Source of the DNA: Mitragyna speciosa
Taxonomy: Eukaryota; Streptophyta; Magnoliopsida; Gentianales; Rubiaceae
Direction: 5' to 3'
Assembly (NCBI GenBank): GCA_024721245.1
Contig: CM045555.1
Span: 10,046,558-10,110,557 of the forward strand
DNA: 64,000 nucleotides
Part shown: positions 32,967-45,107 of the stretch, piece by piece
Layout: every line of letters starts with the position of its first letter
How positions within the stretch are numbered: the first letter of the stretch is position 1
The notes under the pieces: model-generated
Databases searched by the model: none
Seen by the model: the letters and a program-made list of their open reading frames with translations, nothing else
What the model was told of the DNA's origin: nothing
Translations under genes and position numbers: made by a program

Positions 32967-34976
32967 CCCCTTTAATCAGCAAAAAAGAAAGAAGAGAAAA
33001 AATTGGAAAACCCTAAACACACACCTTTCTTATCTATTAGGGATCAAAACACACATTTTTTCACCTAAAAACACACGCTAAGGCCGCCATCTTGAAACGC
33101 TGATCCGCTGTTCATCAGGCTACTGTTCATCTTCAATTTCATCATCAGATCATTTTTAGGCTTCCAAAGGTAAATTCTTCTCTTTGTTTGATTCCTTTTT
33201 CTTTTAATTTCTAGACAAATATTGTAACACCCTAGAAATTCATGCCAAAACCATTTATTCTGTATTATGTTCATTAGAAAAAAAAAAAAAAAAAGAGGGC
33301 CGAAATTAGTGAGAAGAAATAAGGAATTGATTTTCTATTTTACTTGCATGTTGTACCATTGCTTTTAGGAATTGTACCTAGCATCTCTTGCAAGATTTAT
33401 TATAGGATAAATCACAAAAATCTCTTCTAATTACTCTTAGCCAAGTGTAGTCTTCCATTGTTAAGAAAGTCAAGATTTCTTTGGTTTTGTCTTGCTTTGA
33501 TTGGACCACGATTTCTCCCATTTCTCTTCAATTCTTTTACTTTACTTAGCTTTTTTTTTTTTTTCTTCTTGCTAGCCGGCTGCTTTCTTCCCTCTTTTCT
33601 CTCCATTTTCTTTCAATTTTCTTGGATATTTTGCTTCCATTTACTCATTTTCCAACCATAGAAATTAAGTGGAACTTCCTCCTAAGCAACTATCTTGTCT
33701 ACCTAGAGGTATTTCCCATGAATTTCTCCTTTAATTTCAAGTGTAAGATTATAGTTTTTAGCTCTTAAGTTATGTTTTTATGGTTAAGTAAGATTGATTT
33801 TTTGGCCATGAATATGAAGTTTTATTCCATGTATATGAGGTTTATGGACTTGTATGACTTGTAGATAGTGATTTAAACTTGAAATGACATGATTTAAGTT
33901 TGATTTGATTGAAGATTTAAGCTTGAACTTAAGAACACTTAAACAGTCATGCTGGACCAGTTTTAGTAAAACTTTCATTACTTGGTGTAGATAACTTGGA
34001 TTCGAATGATTCTTGTTGTTTTAGAAACTAGATTCATATGGTTTTAAAACGGTATAAAGATTTCACAGTGGTTCATTGTGTATTAATCGCAGAAAGCTTG
34101 CAAAGTTGGCTGAAAATTCGGTTCTGCGTAAACAGTTTTGATGAAGAGCCAACTTGGGGGCTGATTTTGAACCTGTTCTATTTGGAATTTTAAGTGATGA
34201 TCTTCATGAAAGTTGTAGCCCTATAAACGTACTTTACAATCATGTAATCACAATTCCCTAGTTCTTAGTGGATTGACCCCAGCAAGGGCACGAAGTTGGC
34301 TAAAAACCAACCCTGTGCAGATTTGGGTGATGATTCTTGGAGTAGGGATTTTGAATTTGAGTGGAATCTTGATTGAATTTGGGTTTAAATTGAATATATA
34401 AGTTGTAGTACATGTTGAATGGATGGGATGGTTGATTTTTCTTGCAGGTTTTAAATTTTTGGGTTAGTCCGGTTATAGGGGAAGTGTTGCCGAAATTTTG
34501 GTAAAATCTAGGAAATAAAAGTGATTAGGCTATGATTTAAGACTTTATAAGCTGTAATTTAGTGATTTAAGCGTGCAGAAATTTTCGTAGACTAGCTATT
34601 AGTGAATTAAACCTTTCCGAGCAAAACCCTAGAAACTTAAACCTAGAAAGACTCGGGGTATTTCTTGAATTTCCTTATGAAATTTCTTAGATTTTAGTCA
34701 GGGTTTTTATACGATTATTTCTCGTGAATTTCAGGATCCGGAAGTGAGGCCCGACCGTATTACGAAATCTTTTCTTAGGCTTCAGGTGAGTGTTCCCTTA
34801 CTTGTGCTTATGAGTGTTTCTTCATATACACGATGCATGTCCAAATGTGATTTTATTTGTACTTGATACTCGTGACATGTCTCAATGTAGTATGTGAGTG
34901 TCCTTATGTGTGTACGATACATGAAATGTTATGTCATATTTGAGAAATGTTAAATCATGAAATGTTACGTTAAATT

Positions 34977-37644
34977 TGTGACAGCCCCACCTTACCCAGA
35001 GGCGCACCAAAGGGCTTAGCGGACTGCCTGCCTGGCTCTCGCCAGGACTCGATTCGAGCACGCACTAAAAATTTTCAATTCGGTAAAAACTCGTAGATAC
35101 CAACTGTGACAGTTCTCAGGGTCACATAATATTCAAAACTTAAAAGTAAAAGTACTGGTTTCACAGTTTACATTATATACGTTCATTACTACAATAATAT
35201 CTCAAGTAGTTTCTATCAAAATCCTACCAAAATCTACCCTTGAATCCTCACCACCGGCTTTGGAGATAGGAGCCTGTTAAGGAAAACAAATAACAAAGAG
35301 TGAGCTATAATAGCTCAGTGAGGTTCCCACACATGCAGATACGGAGGCAAACCAAGAGAGAATAAGTAAGCAAATAACATGTGTCACAAAATCACATAGG
35401 AAAATAATTAAATAAATAATTATTTAAACAAGGGAGGATACGTTCCAATCACGAGAGCAAGTACTGATCGTATGACCATGATAGTGAGAGTGGATTGCCT
35501 GTTAAACCTTGCATTTTCAAGCAAAAGCCCTATCCGCCATTCACCTTATATCCTCCTGGAGTACCGTTCGACCCATCCAGAGTGAGATCTCACCCCGGAG
35601 GGCAACAAGCAAGAAGGTTCAGTCCGGAGTTGGCCTCTTTGAGGATTCACAACTCAAGGAAAAGAACCACAAGCCCTAAAACACCCAGCACCTTATATCC
35701 TCCTTTGTACCCTCCTGCCTGACTAACCGCGGCTATAACCACGGAAGTCTAGGCAACAAGTTAATGTAGTCGAAAATTCACAAACAATTATATTCACATC
35801 AGATAGAAATTGTGCATGTAACAAACCATGGGGTAAGTGCGATAAAGTACACACTTTCCCTTCATATAATACATTGTGACAATTCATGAATATCAAGAAC
35901 ACATAGCACGTTGTGACAAGTCACGAGCATCAAGTATAAATAAGATCACATTTTGAACATGCATTATGAATATGTGAAGAAACACTCATAAACAAAAGCA
36001 AAGGAACACTCACATGCACAAGTAAAGGGACACTCACCTGGAACGCTTAAGAAAATATTTCGGAAAATGGTTGCGTTTCACTTTTGGATCCTGGAATTTA
36101 TAAGAAAATAATCTAATGAAAACTCAATTTAAACCCTAATCAACTTAGAAAGAAAATTCAAGAAAAACCCCATTAAATTCTAGGGTTTTAGTTCTAGGGT
36201 TTAGGGTTTAGGGTTTAGGGTCTAGGGTTTAGGGTTTAGGGTTTAGGGTTTACCCTAGGGTTTTCTAACAAAATTTTGGCATTATTTCCCCTTAATTTTT
36301 GGCCATCCAAATTTGTTTTCCACCAAGATTTCAATCATCAAACCCATAATTCAACGAGTTCTACAACTTCTTAGTTCAATCCAAGCTCAAATTCAATCAA
36401 AATTCAACTAAATTTCAAGAATTAAACTCCAAGAATCATTATCCAAATCCGCACAGGGTTGGTTTTCAGCCAACTTCAGGTCATTATTGTGGTCAATACG
36501 TCCAGAACTAAGGGATTCTAATTACATGGTCTTAAAGTACGTTTATAGGTCTACAACTTTCATGAGATCATCAATCCAAATTCCAACTAGAACAGGTTCG
36601 AAATCAGCCCTCAAGTTGGCTCATCATCAAAACTGTTTTCTGCAGAATCAAATTTTCAGCCAACTTTGCAAACTTTCTGCGATTAATACCTAACGAACCA
36701 CAGTGCAAGCCTTATACCGTTGGAAAGCCCTATCAATCTAGTTTCCAAAACAACAAGAATCACTCAAATCCAAGTTATCTACATCAAGTTATGAACGTTT
36801 TACTAAAACTGGTCCAGCATGACTGTTAATGTAACACTTGAACAAAACCCTAATTAAAGCTTAAATAAAACTTAAATAAACTTGAAATTAATAACAAAAG
36901 TCCATGGTACATACCTTAAACAAGCTGAGAACCTTGCTTAGGAAGAAGAAAAGCTCACTTCTATGGTGGAATTTGTCTAAAATTGAAGAGAGAGCTCCAA
37001 GAAAATGAAGAACAAGGGAGGGTAGAGAGAGGGCAGCTAAATTCGTCCAAGAGGGAGAGAGAAAATGGAAGAGAATTCAGTCAAGAAGGTATAAAAGAAT
37101 GTAAAAGAATAATGGAAGAAAGTGCAACCAATTAGAGCTAAACAAGAGTCAAGTTAGGTTTAGATATTTTGGCAAAATAGGTGCTAGTTGGTTAAATATA
37201 ATTGGTACAAATTTTAAAGCAAAAAGAGAGGAAGAAAAGAGAGAGAGAGGGCCGGCCATATGGTGGAGAAAAGACAAGGGTTTAAGTGAAACTTTTAGGT
37301 TAATTTTTTGTGCTAAAGTTCAATTAGTCAAAAGGCTTAATAATGGTAGAGTTGGTTAGTCAAAATTACACACTATTGTAAACTAATAGACCAATAAAAT
37401 TAACCCAAGTTTGGTACTTAGGTGTACCACTTAATCATGAAGAAAATCTCATTTAGTTAACCTAACTAACTTAGGTAATCTTCCAACTAATAAAGCAAGG
37501 ATTAACACTTAACCCTAAGTAAAAGAAATCTCCTTATAATGCACTTTGATTTCCCTCTTCTTCTTTTTTTTTCATTTTTTTTTCTACTAATAAACATAAC
37601 ATAACTCAAATAATCTTTTTAGTGCAAATTTCCGGGGCGTCACA
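34977..37644 (-). mobile_element. Solo LTR Z, inner copy, inverted, with TSD
   Basis: The 2668-bp copy is the reverse complement of the outer one: TGTGACAGCCCCACC on the left, GGGGCGTCACA on the right, flanked by aaatt (34972-34976; 37645-37649). Matching internal blocks include the gccaacttt/tcagcc segments (34100-34320 against 36440-36670). It carries the telomere-like array at 36181-36261. No gene. Confidence 0.9.
36181..36261 (-). repeat. Telomere-like (TTTAGGG)n array inside LTR Z
   Basis: Between 36194 and 36255 there are six exact TTTAGGG units, one TCTAGGG and partial units at both edges. On the LTR's sense strand the array reads CCCTAAA. The outer Z copy has only aaaccctag...aaaccta at the same place (34621-34645). 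It is an internal short array, not a chromosome end. Confidence 0.85.
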
Positions 37645-40092
37645 AAATTGGTACTTGTTATTTTATGACCTATGTTACTTGAGGAAAGATGTGTACTTTA
37701 TCGCATCTATTCCGCAATGTGTTAAATGCATTCACTATCAATGTGTTACTTGTGCTTGCGACTTCCGTGGTTAACTTCATTGTTTTCCACGGTTAGTCAA
37801 ATTGGGTGAGATTGGGTGAGATATAAGGTGTTGGGCGATATTCGGTGCTTGTTAATGTTCATATCTGAGTAGAGTCCTCGAAGAGGCTAACTCATGATTG
37901 AACTTGAATCCTTGGGTGAGAATGGGGTGATATAAGGTGTTGGAGAATATAGGTGCTTGATATTCTTTCCAATAAGAGTTTCATTCCTCAAAGAGGGTAA
38001 CTCCGGATTGAATTTTTCGAGTATTCTGGACCTGAACTTGCTTCTGTAGTGAGCCGTATCCGCCATTGACTATATGATACTTCATTTTGTGTGTTTCGTG
38101 TGTCATGAACTTGTTAATTGTTGTCACTAAATGTTACCTGGTTATTGGCATGCTGCTTGTCTTGGACACTCACTGGGCTATTATAGCTCATCCCGTTCAT
38201 TTGTTTTCTTTAACCAGGTTTTTCCAAAATACTAAAGCTGGAAAGCTGCTTTTGGATATAGTAAATGTTTTGCTTCATGTATTTTGATAGCCTAAATGTG
38301 TAGGCTTTTATTGTAAATATTATTCATATTTTGTGATGTAAAACTCTTGTGATGTTTATACTTTCAAGCGAATCCTATGAATGTATTTAATATGAGTGTA
38401 TTTGATTTTGCTTTATTTTAAGTTAAGTACGCTCGGATATTTGCGTGAGTGCGTGATTCGAGACCTGGCGAGAGCTAGGCAGACAGTTCGCTAAGCCCTT
38501 TGGTGCGCCTCTGGGTAAGGTGGGGCTGCTACAAATATGATTAATTATGTAGGTTTGTTGGAATTCTTATTTAAGCCATTAAATTCTCTTCCTGTTATAA
38601 TTTTTCTGGATTTTTAGTTGTCTTTTTTTTTTTTTACTTACTTTCTGCTTTGTTTCTGGGTATTGTTCATGTATTCTGGTTCAAGTTCATTTTGGATTTT
38701 TGTTTTCTTTTTGTTTTCTTGTTCTTCACCATTACTTCATCTGTTTTCCTTCCATTCCCATGTCTCTCTCCTTCCTCTTTCTTCCACCCAGCACCACCGT
38801 TCAACCACCACACAACCTGCCTTCAACCTCCATAGCCTCCACCCGAAACCCACAAAAGCTCATCACTGAAACCTAGCACTTCAACCTTTCTATCAGACTC
38901 CACCAATCCCACTCAAAACAACCAGGAAACAACAAGCCAATGTCCCCAACTTGCAATTACCAAAAAAAAACCAGTAAACAAGTCCATAGAACAAGTAGGA
39001 AAACCATGTTTTTGTCGCACCCCATTTTTCAAAGGAAGTCGGAAAAAGAAAAAAGATGAATTAAATGTGATTTTGTTTATTGGAAAAGAAGCGCGTAAAT
39101 TTTCGTAAAAGTAATTTTTTCGAAAATGTTTGTAAAAGATGATTCAATAAAAATGTGACAAAATGCTTTATTTTAAAAATAAAGAAAAAGGGCCTAAAAT
39201 GGGACTTTGAAAATGCGACAGGTTTTTGGGCCCGAAAATAGAGTCTAAAAAGGGTTTTTGGTAAAAAGGGAGTCGCCACTTGGTATTGAGTTTTGGTGTA
39301 CCAAGTCACCCGAAAATATTTTATGAAAGGTAAGAAAATTAAGAATGATTTATTCAAAGAAATAATTTTTGGAAAAATATAGGAAAAACAAGAAAAACCC
39401 TTTTAGACAACTCCAGGTTTTTGAAAACAAGAGAAAAAGGTTCGGGAGTCACAGTTGAAGAAAGGGAAGGCAAAGGCTCGCGCCTAAGGCACCCTTTCAA
39501 CCTAGCCGAAACTAGTTGCGAGGTTTAGTCTAAATTTTCCTAATATAACCCTAAGATTTAATCGCATTTGGATGCAACTATATGAATGCAAATCTAGTCC
39601 TAAAAATGGGTACTGTTAAGGGACAAAATGTTCCATTGAGGTTTAGTCGGAATTACCGCATTAATTGCGAAACCCGAGTATAGACCCTGATGGAGTCACG
39701 AGTGTAGATGCAAAGTGAAATGCAAAAGAAAAGGAAAATAGTAATATAGATAGTAAGTGAACAAAGAAAGTGGAGATGCAACATAATGGGTACGGGGAAC
39801 TAATTGACTCATGACTAGCTATTTCTACTCACGGAGGGGGGAACGACATGTACGGCATCGCTTCCCACGTGAGTAGATGACTATTTCTAGTCAAATCACA
39901 CAAATGACCTAAAATTCTATGTGTAGTGGAATCTAAATGTTATGCACTAAACATATGTTTAAAAATAGATAATAAGTGATAGAGTATATATATAAAATCA
40001 TACAAAATGGAAAAAGGCCTAAACAAAAAATGTGTGTGAAATGGCATGAAATGAACACAAGAAATGATTCTAATACTAAATGACCTAAAAGT

Positions 40093-40184
40093 CTAGTATT
40101 GGACTAACCTATTTTTCTAAAAATTCTCCGCTAGCGTTGGACTAGCGAAGAAACCGAAATTAACCACAACTAGCGTTGGACTAG
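40093..40184 (-). repeat. Triple CTAG-type imperfect palindromes, Ogre B 3' LTR
   Basis: ctagtattggactaa (40093-40107), ctagcgttggactag (40131-40145) and ctagcgttggactag (40170-40184) correspond one to one with the three copies at 8566-8650 on the opposite strand. The 5' LTR carries the same triplet at about 61553-61645. Confidence 0.75.
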
Positions 40185-41239
40185 CTGTGGCGACGATACA
40201 CATATATAATAATAAAGCAAGTAAATAAATAAAGCATAGATTGAAGCAATAATCACATAAAAGCACATAATAGCACATAGGAGCACATAACACATAAGCA
40301 TGATATTCTAGATGCAAAGTCCTAAAGAAAGCAAATAAAACACATAAGCACATAGCACACATAGCACACAAAAGCCCTAACTATTACACCGGGGAAAGCC
40401 TAATTACAATCTAAAAAATAAAAATAAAAGGTAACCTATCTAGCCTATCTATTACATTTTCTATCTAAAATACATAAGATTTTTATTAAATAGATAACAT
40501 ATAAACTATCTATTACATTAACTATCTAAATACAAAAATTTTGCTAAATAGAATATTACCTATCTATTACATTTCTTTGAATAATCAAAAATTAAATTCG
40601 AGTAAATAATATGACATAAATAAATAAACACTCACACATGGATAAAAATTATAAGCACAAAGATACATGAAAACACATAGAAAAACACATAGGAGCACTT
40701 AGAAGCACATAAAAGAAATTAAAAGGGTAATCGAGGCTACCTCCCGTTCGAGGACTCGGTACAAATGCTAACAACATGAACAAACTTATCACGGTACCAT
40801 TATTTAAATAAATAAAAAAATAGTAATTAAATAATTTTTAGCTTAATCACTATAAACACATCACAATAATGCAAAACAATTATAGCAATAATAAACTAGA
40901 ATCAAAGAAAAGTAATGATTAAATATTTAGGACGAAGAATGAAAATTATTTAAGTAAACTAAATAAATAAATAAGTAAAATAAAATAATAAAACAAAATA
41001 CAATAATACGTAATTAAGTTTTCCACACACAAATAAGAATTACCAAAATAACTAAAAGAGAAATAAAGAAACTAATTGGAGCAATTAATTAGGCTAACAA
41101 AACCGAATTTTAGAACATTAATCATAAATAAAATAAAATAAAATAGAATGTGAAAAGCAATAATTACAAGCTTTGAGGACTTAACTAATTTTAATTTTTT
41201 TTGGCAAAAATAAAATATTATAAGGTTTGGATTAAAAAT

Positions 41240-42130
41240 GAAAATTTAGGCAACATTCTAAAGTGAAAGTGTAATTTACAATAAAGCAAAAGGGTAAAAT
41301 TATAATTTTAAACCCTAATTAAGGTAATGACATAGTTTACAACAAATTTAAAGGCTAAAATATAATTTTTAGCAAGTATAATGCCTAAAAATAAAATTTC
41401 CAGCAATACTTAAGGCCAAGAATATAATTCAGCAAAGTCATTAAATAATACATAATTTACAGCAATGTATAGGGTCAAATTGCAATTTTCAGCTATATAA
41501 AAGGGCTAAAATAAAAAATTCCAGCAGCTATAAGTATTAGAATATAAGTTCCAGCACCAAATAAAAGACTAAAATACAATTTTCAATAGTTAATGGAGGT
41601 TTAAAAACAAATTCCAGCAACATAAAGGACTAAAATATAAATTCCAGCAACAATAGGGGGCCAAAATGAAATTCCAGCAAGTATAGTGACTTAAATAAAA
41701 TTCCAGCAAGCATTTTAGGGCAAAAATAGAATTTCCAGCAATGTTGGGGGGACAAAATAAAATTCCAGCAAGTTAAAATATGAAAAATACAATTTCCAAC
41801 AAGCTTTAAAACCAAATTAGCAATTTTAAGCAATATTCAAGGTTCAATTTGTAAATTATAGCAACATTAAGCACCAATTTGTAATATCCAGCAATAAAAG
41901 GGGGTCAAACGAAATTTTCAGAAATATTTAGGGTAAAAATGTAATTTAGAAAAGTATAGGGGTCACAATATAATTTTATAAAAATATAGGGGTCAAAATG
42001 GAAAATTGAAAAATGTAGGGGCCAAAATTATAATTATATAAAAGTTGGGGGACCTAAATGCAATTAATTAGGACCTAATTGAAAAGAAAATTAAATTATG
42101 GGGGTCAATCTATAAAAAATAGAAACTTAA
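41240..42130 (-). repeat. Degenerate ~40-bp repeats in Ogre B LTR
   Basis: About 20 loosely spaced units of the form gggctaaaatataaattccagcaa. The same series is at 62690-63620 in the 5' LTR, where an extra unit (around 63160-63195) shows ongoing length change. Confidence 0.65.
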
Positions 42131-42261
42131 ATGCATAAATTAGAAATTCTCGGGGCCACAGTGACATTAATAAAAGTATAAGGACTATACAAATAAATAC
42201 CTATTATTAATTAAAAATAAATTAAAAAACTAACCTAATCAAAACGATATAGTTTTGAGTG

Positions 42262-42286
42262 AAACTACGTCAAAACGACGTAGTTT
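42262..42286. promoter_or_regulatory. TGACGTAG-type palindrome in Ogre B 3' LTR
   Basis: Arms aaactacgtc and gacgtagttt are perfect complements around a 5-base loop. ACGT-core/TGACG elements are known binding sites for plant bZIP (TGA) factors; binding here is inference. A third, decayed arm lies 42244-42255. Confidence 0.5.
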
Positions 42287-42292
42287 TACTAA

Positions 42293-43560
42293 CTCTTTTT
42301 TTTTTTTAAGCCAGTTTCCTTTCTTTCTTTCTTTGTTTCTTTTCTTTTTCTTCTTTCTTCTTTCTTCTTCTTTTTCCAGATTTCTCTCTCTGTTTTTTTT
42401 TTTTTTTGTTCTTCTTTTCTCCCGATTCCCTCTGCTCTCTCTCTTCTCCGTCTCTCGCTGGACTTCTCTCTCACAGGTCTCTCTCTCTCTCTCACCGGAC
42501 TTCGCTACTAGCCCCCTCTCTGTCTATTTCTTCTACCTGGAAATCTCCCTCCTCACCGCTCAGTCTCTCTCTCTCACTCTCTCTCTCTCGCCTCGCCTCG
42601 CCTCGCCTCCTTTCTCTCTCTCTCAATCGAAATTTCCCACAAAACAAGACCATAAGTTCAATACAAAATCAACCCATGTTCTATTCCAACATGTCCAACT
42701 ATAATCATGTTTATACAAAATAAATTGAAAGAAAGGGGCTTGGGAATTTTACCTTGTGCACTGAGGGAAAGTCTGAATTGGTGGCGCCGATGCTATTGCT
42801 AGTCGATTGGAGGAGGTGGCAATGGTACCAGCTTGGTGTGTCTGGGTGTGATTACAGTGCTTGGTGGTGACCGTTCGATCGGTTTGGTCTTTGGACAGAC
42901 GATGCAATGACGGAGGTGTGGTGTTGGTGGGTTGTAGTTGCTGATGATGGGGATTTTTGGTGATTTGGATTACTTGAATTCATGTGCTGTTTGGTTGTGC
43001 GTGCGTTGCTAATTGTGTGTGTATGTGTTGGGCTGATTGTGTGTGCAAGTCTGTGTATCTGTGAGTGTGGTGTGTGTTTGAAGATTGTGGGATGTGTGTT
43101 TGTGAATGTGTGTTGTGTGTTCTGTGTGTGAAATGTGCAGTGTGTGTTAGTGTGTGCTGTACGTGTGTGCAAGGAGAAGTGCGTGTGTATGTGTTTTGCT
43201 GGTGTATGAAGAACTTTGTGTGAATGTCTGTATCTATGTGTGTGTGACTGAATCTCTTATTGTGTGTGCAATGAAGGTGTTAGTGTGTGCTCTTTGTGTC
43301 TGTGCTTGGTGAACCTGAGAGCTGAGGGTGATGGAGAGGGAGAGCCGTGTGCAGAGAGAGACAAGAAAGGAAGAGGGGTGCCTACAGGATGTGCAGGGGA
43401 AGGGGGACGAGAGGGATGAGGATGGAAGTGAGTTGTGAGTGTGTGATGTCTGTGGTATTGTTCTGTGTGCAATGTAGTGCAAAGAGGGAGAGAATGGTGA
43501 GGTGAGAACTGTGTATTCTGTCCGTGTGCAGGAAAAAAGCATTCAGAGAAAAGAGAGTGA
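42293..43560 (-). repeat. Pyrimidine tract and TG-rich stretch in Ogre B LTR
   Basis: 42293-42650 is nearly pure C/T on the plus strand (tctctctctc, ttctttctt), and 42760-43560 is rich in gtgtgtg. On the element's sense strand these read CA-rich first and GA-rich second, the same order as 5313-6420 and 7190-7385 in the solo LTR. Open frames here encode repetitive peptides and are not genes. Confidence 0.7.
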
Positions 43561-44689
43561 AAAATGGTGAGTGAAAAAGAAGCAAAATCTCCAAAAATCT
43601 GCTGAATTGCAGGGGAGTTGGAAGGTGATGATGAGAGGAGGTATGGTTTTGAGTATGGTCATAAGGTTGCTTTGCAGCTTAAGCAGCTATGTTGCTGTTG
43701 TAACAGGCTGCAAAACGCAGCCTGCTCCAGCCCTTTTTTTTTTTTTTTGTGAAATTGGTAAAGAGGAAGAAAAGAGAAAAAAGAAACAAAATGTAAGAAA
43801 ATAAAAAAAATAAGAATAAAAATTCTATGGACTTTTTAGAAAAAATAAAATAAAATAAAATAATAAAAAATAAAAAGTAAATAAAAATAAAATAATAAAA
43901 CTAAAATTAAAATTAAAATTCAGCCTTAAAAGAAAATTCAATAATAACAAAAAATTAAAATTTTAAAGTTAATTCACCGTTGAAAAATATGTCATGGACA
44001 AAAAGATACAATTCGAAATAAATACCAAATAGTCTTTAAAAATTATAAAATTTTTTTACATAAAATCTACAAATATTAAATGCACATATAAAATATTTAA
44101 CACACAAGAATGACAAAAATTATGAAGATCACAAAAATACTAAATGACTCTTAAAAATCACAAAAATTTTACACAAAATATATTATTCCATGAAACACAT
44201 ATACTAAAGTTTTCACTCAAAAAATTCTTAAGATTAACGCATTCTTGGGAAATGTGCCCTTAATAAATAAAAGACAAAAATTAAATAAATACTTAACGAC
44301 CTCTAAAAATTATGAGATTTTTGCAAAAAATTTATGAATATACAAAATGCATATATAAAATTTTTCACTTGAAAAATTCTAGTAAAAATAATGCATTGAA
44401 AAACGTGCCAGTTGAATTAAAAAATACTGAAATTTTAAATAACTAATAAATGACTTCCGAAAATCATTAAAGTCATTAAATAATGATAAAAATAGTAAAA
44501 TTATGTATTTAGAAAATAAAATAAAATAAACTAATATTTACATGGTGAAATTACCATTTTGCCCTTGATGTGACGAATTAGATAATACGCGAAAATTGTA
44601 ATCGACTCCCTGAAAAATGAAAAATACCCCCTAAAATAAAGTAACACACATATTTTTTACAGAAGGTGTGTCAAAATTTGTTGTCTACA
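43561..44689 (-). other. Ogre B LTR, AT-rich U3 part
   Basis: A-rich sequence with many aaataaaa runs and no gene. It ends at the LTR start, TGTAGACAAC on the minus strand. I could not find a TATA box here as clear as those at 5244 and 32959. Confidence 0.6.
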
Positions 44690-44703
44690 GCTTGCCCCTC
44701 TTT
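44690..44703 (-). promoter_or_regulatory. Ogre B polypurine tract
   Basis: Minus strand aaagaggggcaagc directly upstream of the LTR start TGTAGACA. The same tract is at 891-904 in remnant A. Confidence 0.8.
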
Positions 44704-45107
44704 GTCAGGAATCTCGCAGAGATTTCAGACAAAGACGTAGACAACACCAAATTTTGACTCACCTAAATACAAATGCAAATGCGGAATGAGACAAATATCT
44801 AAATATACATAGTCTAAGAATGTAAACAAATGAAAAAGTGAGAATGTGGCCGAACTCTCTAGGAGCTGCATACATATCCCATATAAGGGAATCAGGTCAA
44901 AACGTAATTCGAATGGTGAAAGTAAAAATTTGGGCTGCCCGACTTGAAAAATCAAATTAAAATAAAATATGAAACATATAGTTTGCTAGAGAAGTGTATG
45001 GCCTAGTTTGCTAGAATTGATGAAATGCAAAGAAATTAAATATGACGGTCTAGTTTGCTAGAGAAGTTTATGACGTAGTTTGCTAGGATTGATGAAATGC
45101 AAAGAAA

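Larger units (their letters stand above)
33223..38533 (+). mobile_element. Solo LTR Z, outer copy, with TSD, interrupted by inner copy
   Basis: Starts TGTAACACCCTAGAAATTC and ends GGTGGGGCTGCTACA, flanked by aatat (33218-33222; 38534-38538). Without the inner insertion it is about 2.64 kb. Start and end have the short inverted look (TGTRACRCCC / GGGGCTGYTACA) of a Ty3/gypsy LTR. No internal domain is attached. No gene. Confidence 0.87.
31913..39012 (+). mobile_element. Ogre-type LTR, plus strand, interrupted by solo LTR Z and by Ogre B
   Basis: Starts TGTAGACACCAAATTTTGAC after cctaa (31908-31912). About 1.8 kb of it is present: 31913-33222 and 38534-39012. It holds a U3 with ~145-bp repeats, a TATA box, and then C-rich sequence near 38760-38880. 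At 39013 it is cut by Ogre B; the remainder should lie beyond 64000. No gene. Confidence 0.8.
39013..44689 (-). mobile_element. Ogre B 3' LTR
   Basis: The 5677 bp run from TGTCGCACCCC (39013, sense-strand end TGCGACA) to the sense-strand start TGTAGACAACAAATTTTGAC at 44689. The first 3.5 kb align with 60469-64000, differing by about 3% over the first ~330 bases as counted by eye. Sections: conserved terminal block with the triple CTAG motif, AT-rich DNA, degenerate ~40-bp repeats, a TGACGTAG palindrome, a pyrimidine tract and a TG-rich stretch. No gene. Confidence 0.92.

Noticed and set aside
35495..35722. 75-codon Pro-rich plus-strand frame with repeated TLYPP
   Set aside because: Lies in solo LTR Z (inner) with local repeats; no supporting copy in the outer Z, so not taken as a gene.
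36181..36261. Possible chromosome end or fusion point
   Set aside because: Only about seven telomere-type units, inside an LTR whose flanks continue on both sides and align to the other Z copy.
42255..42723. Plus-strand frames rich in Phe, Ser and Leu
   Set aside because: Pyrimidine tract translated; low complexity.
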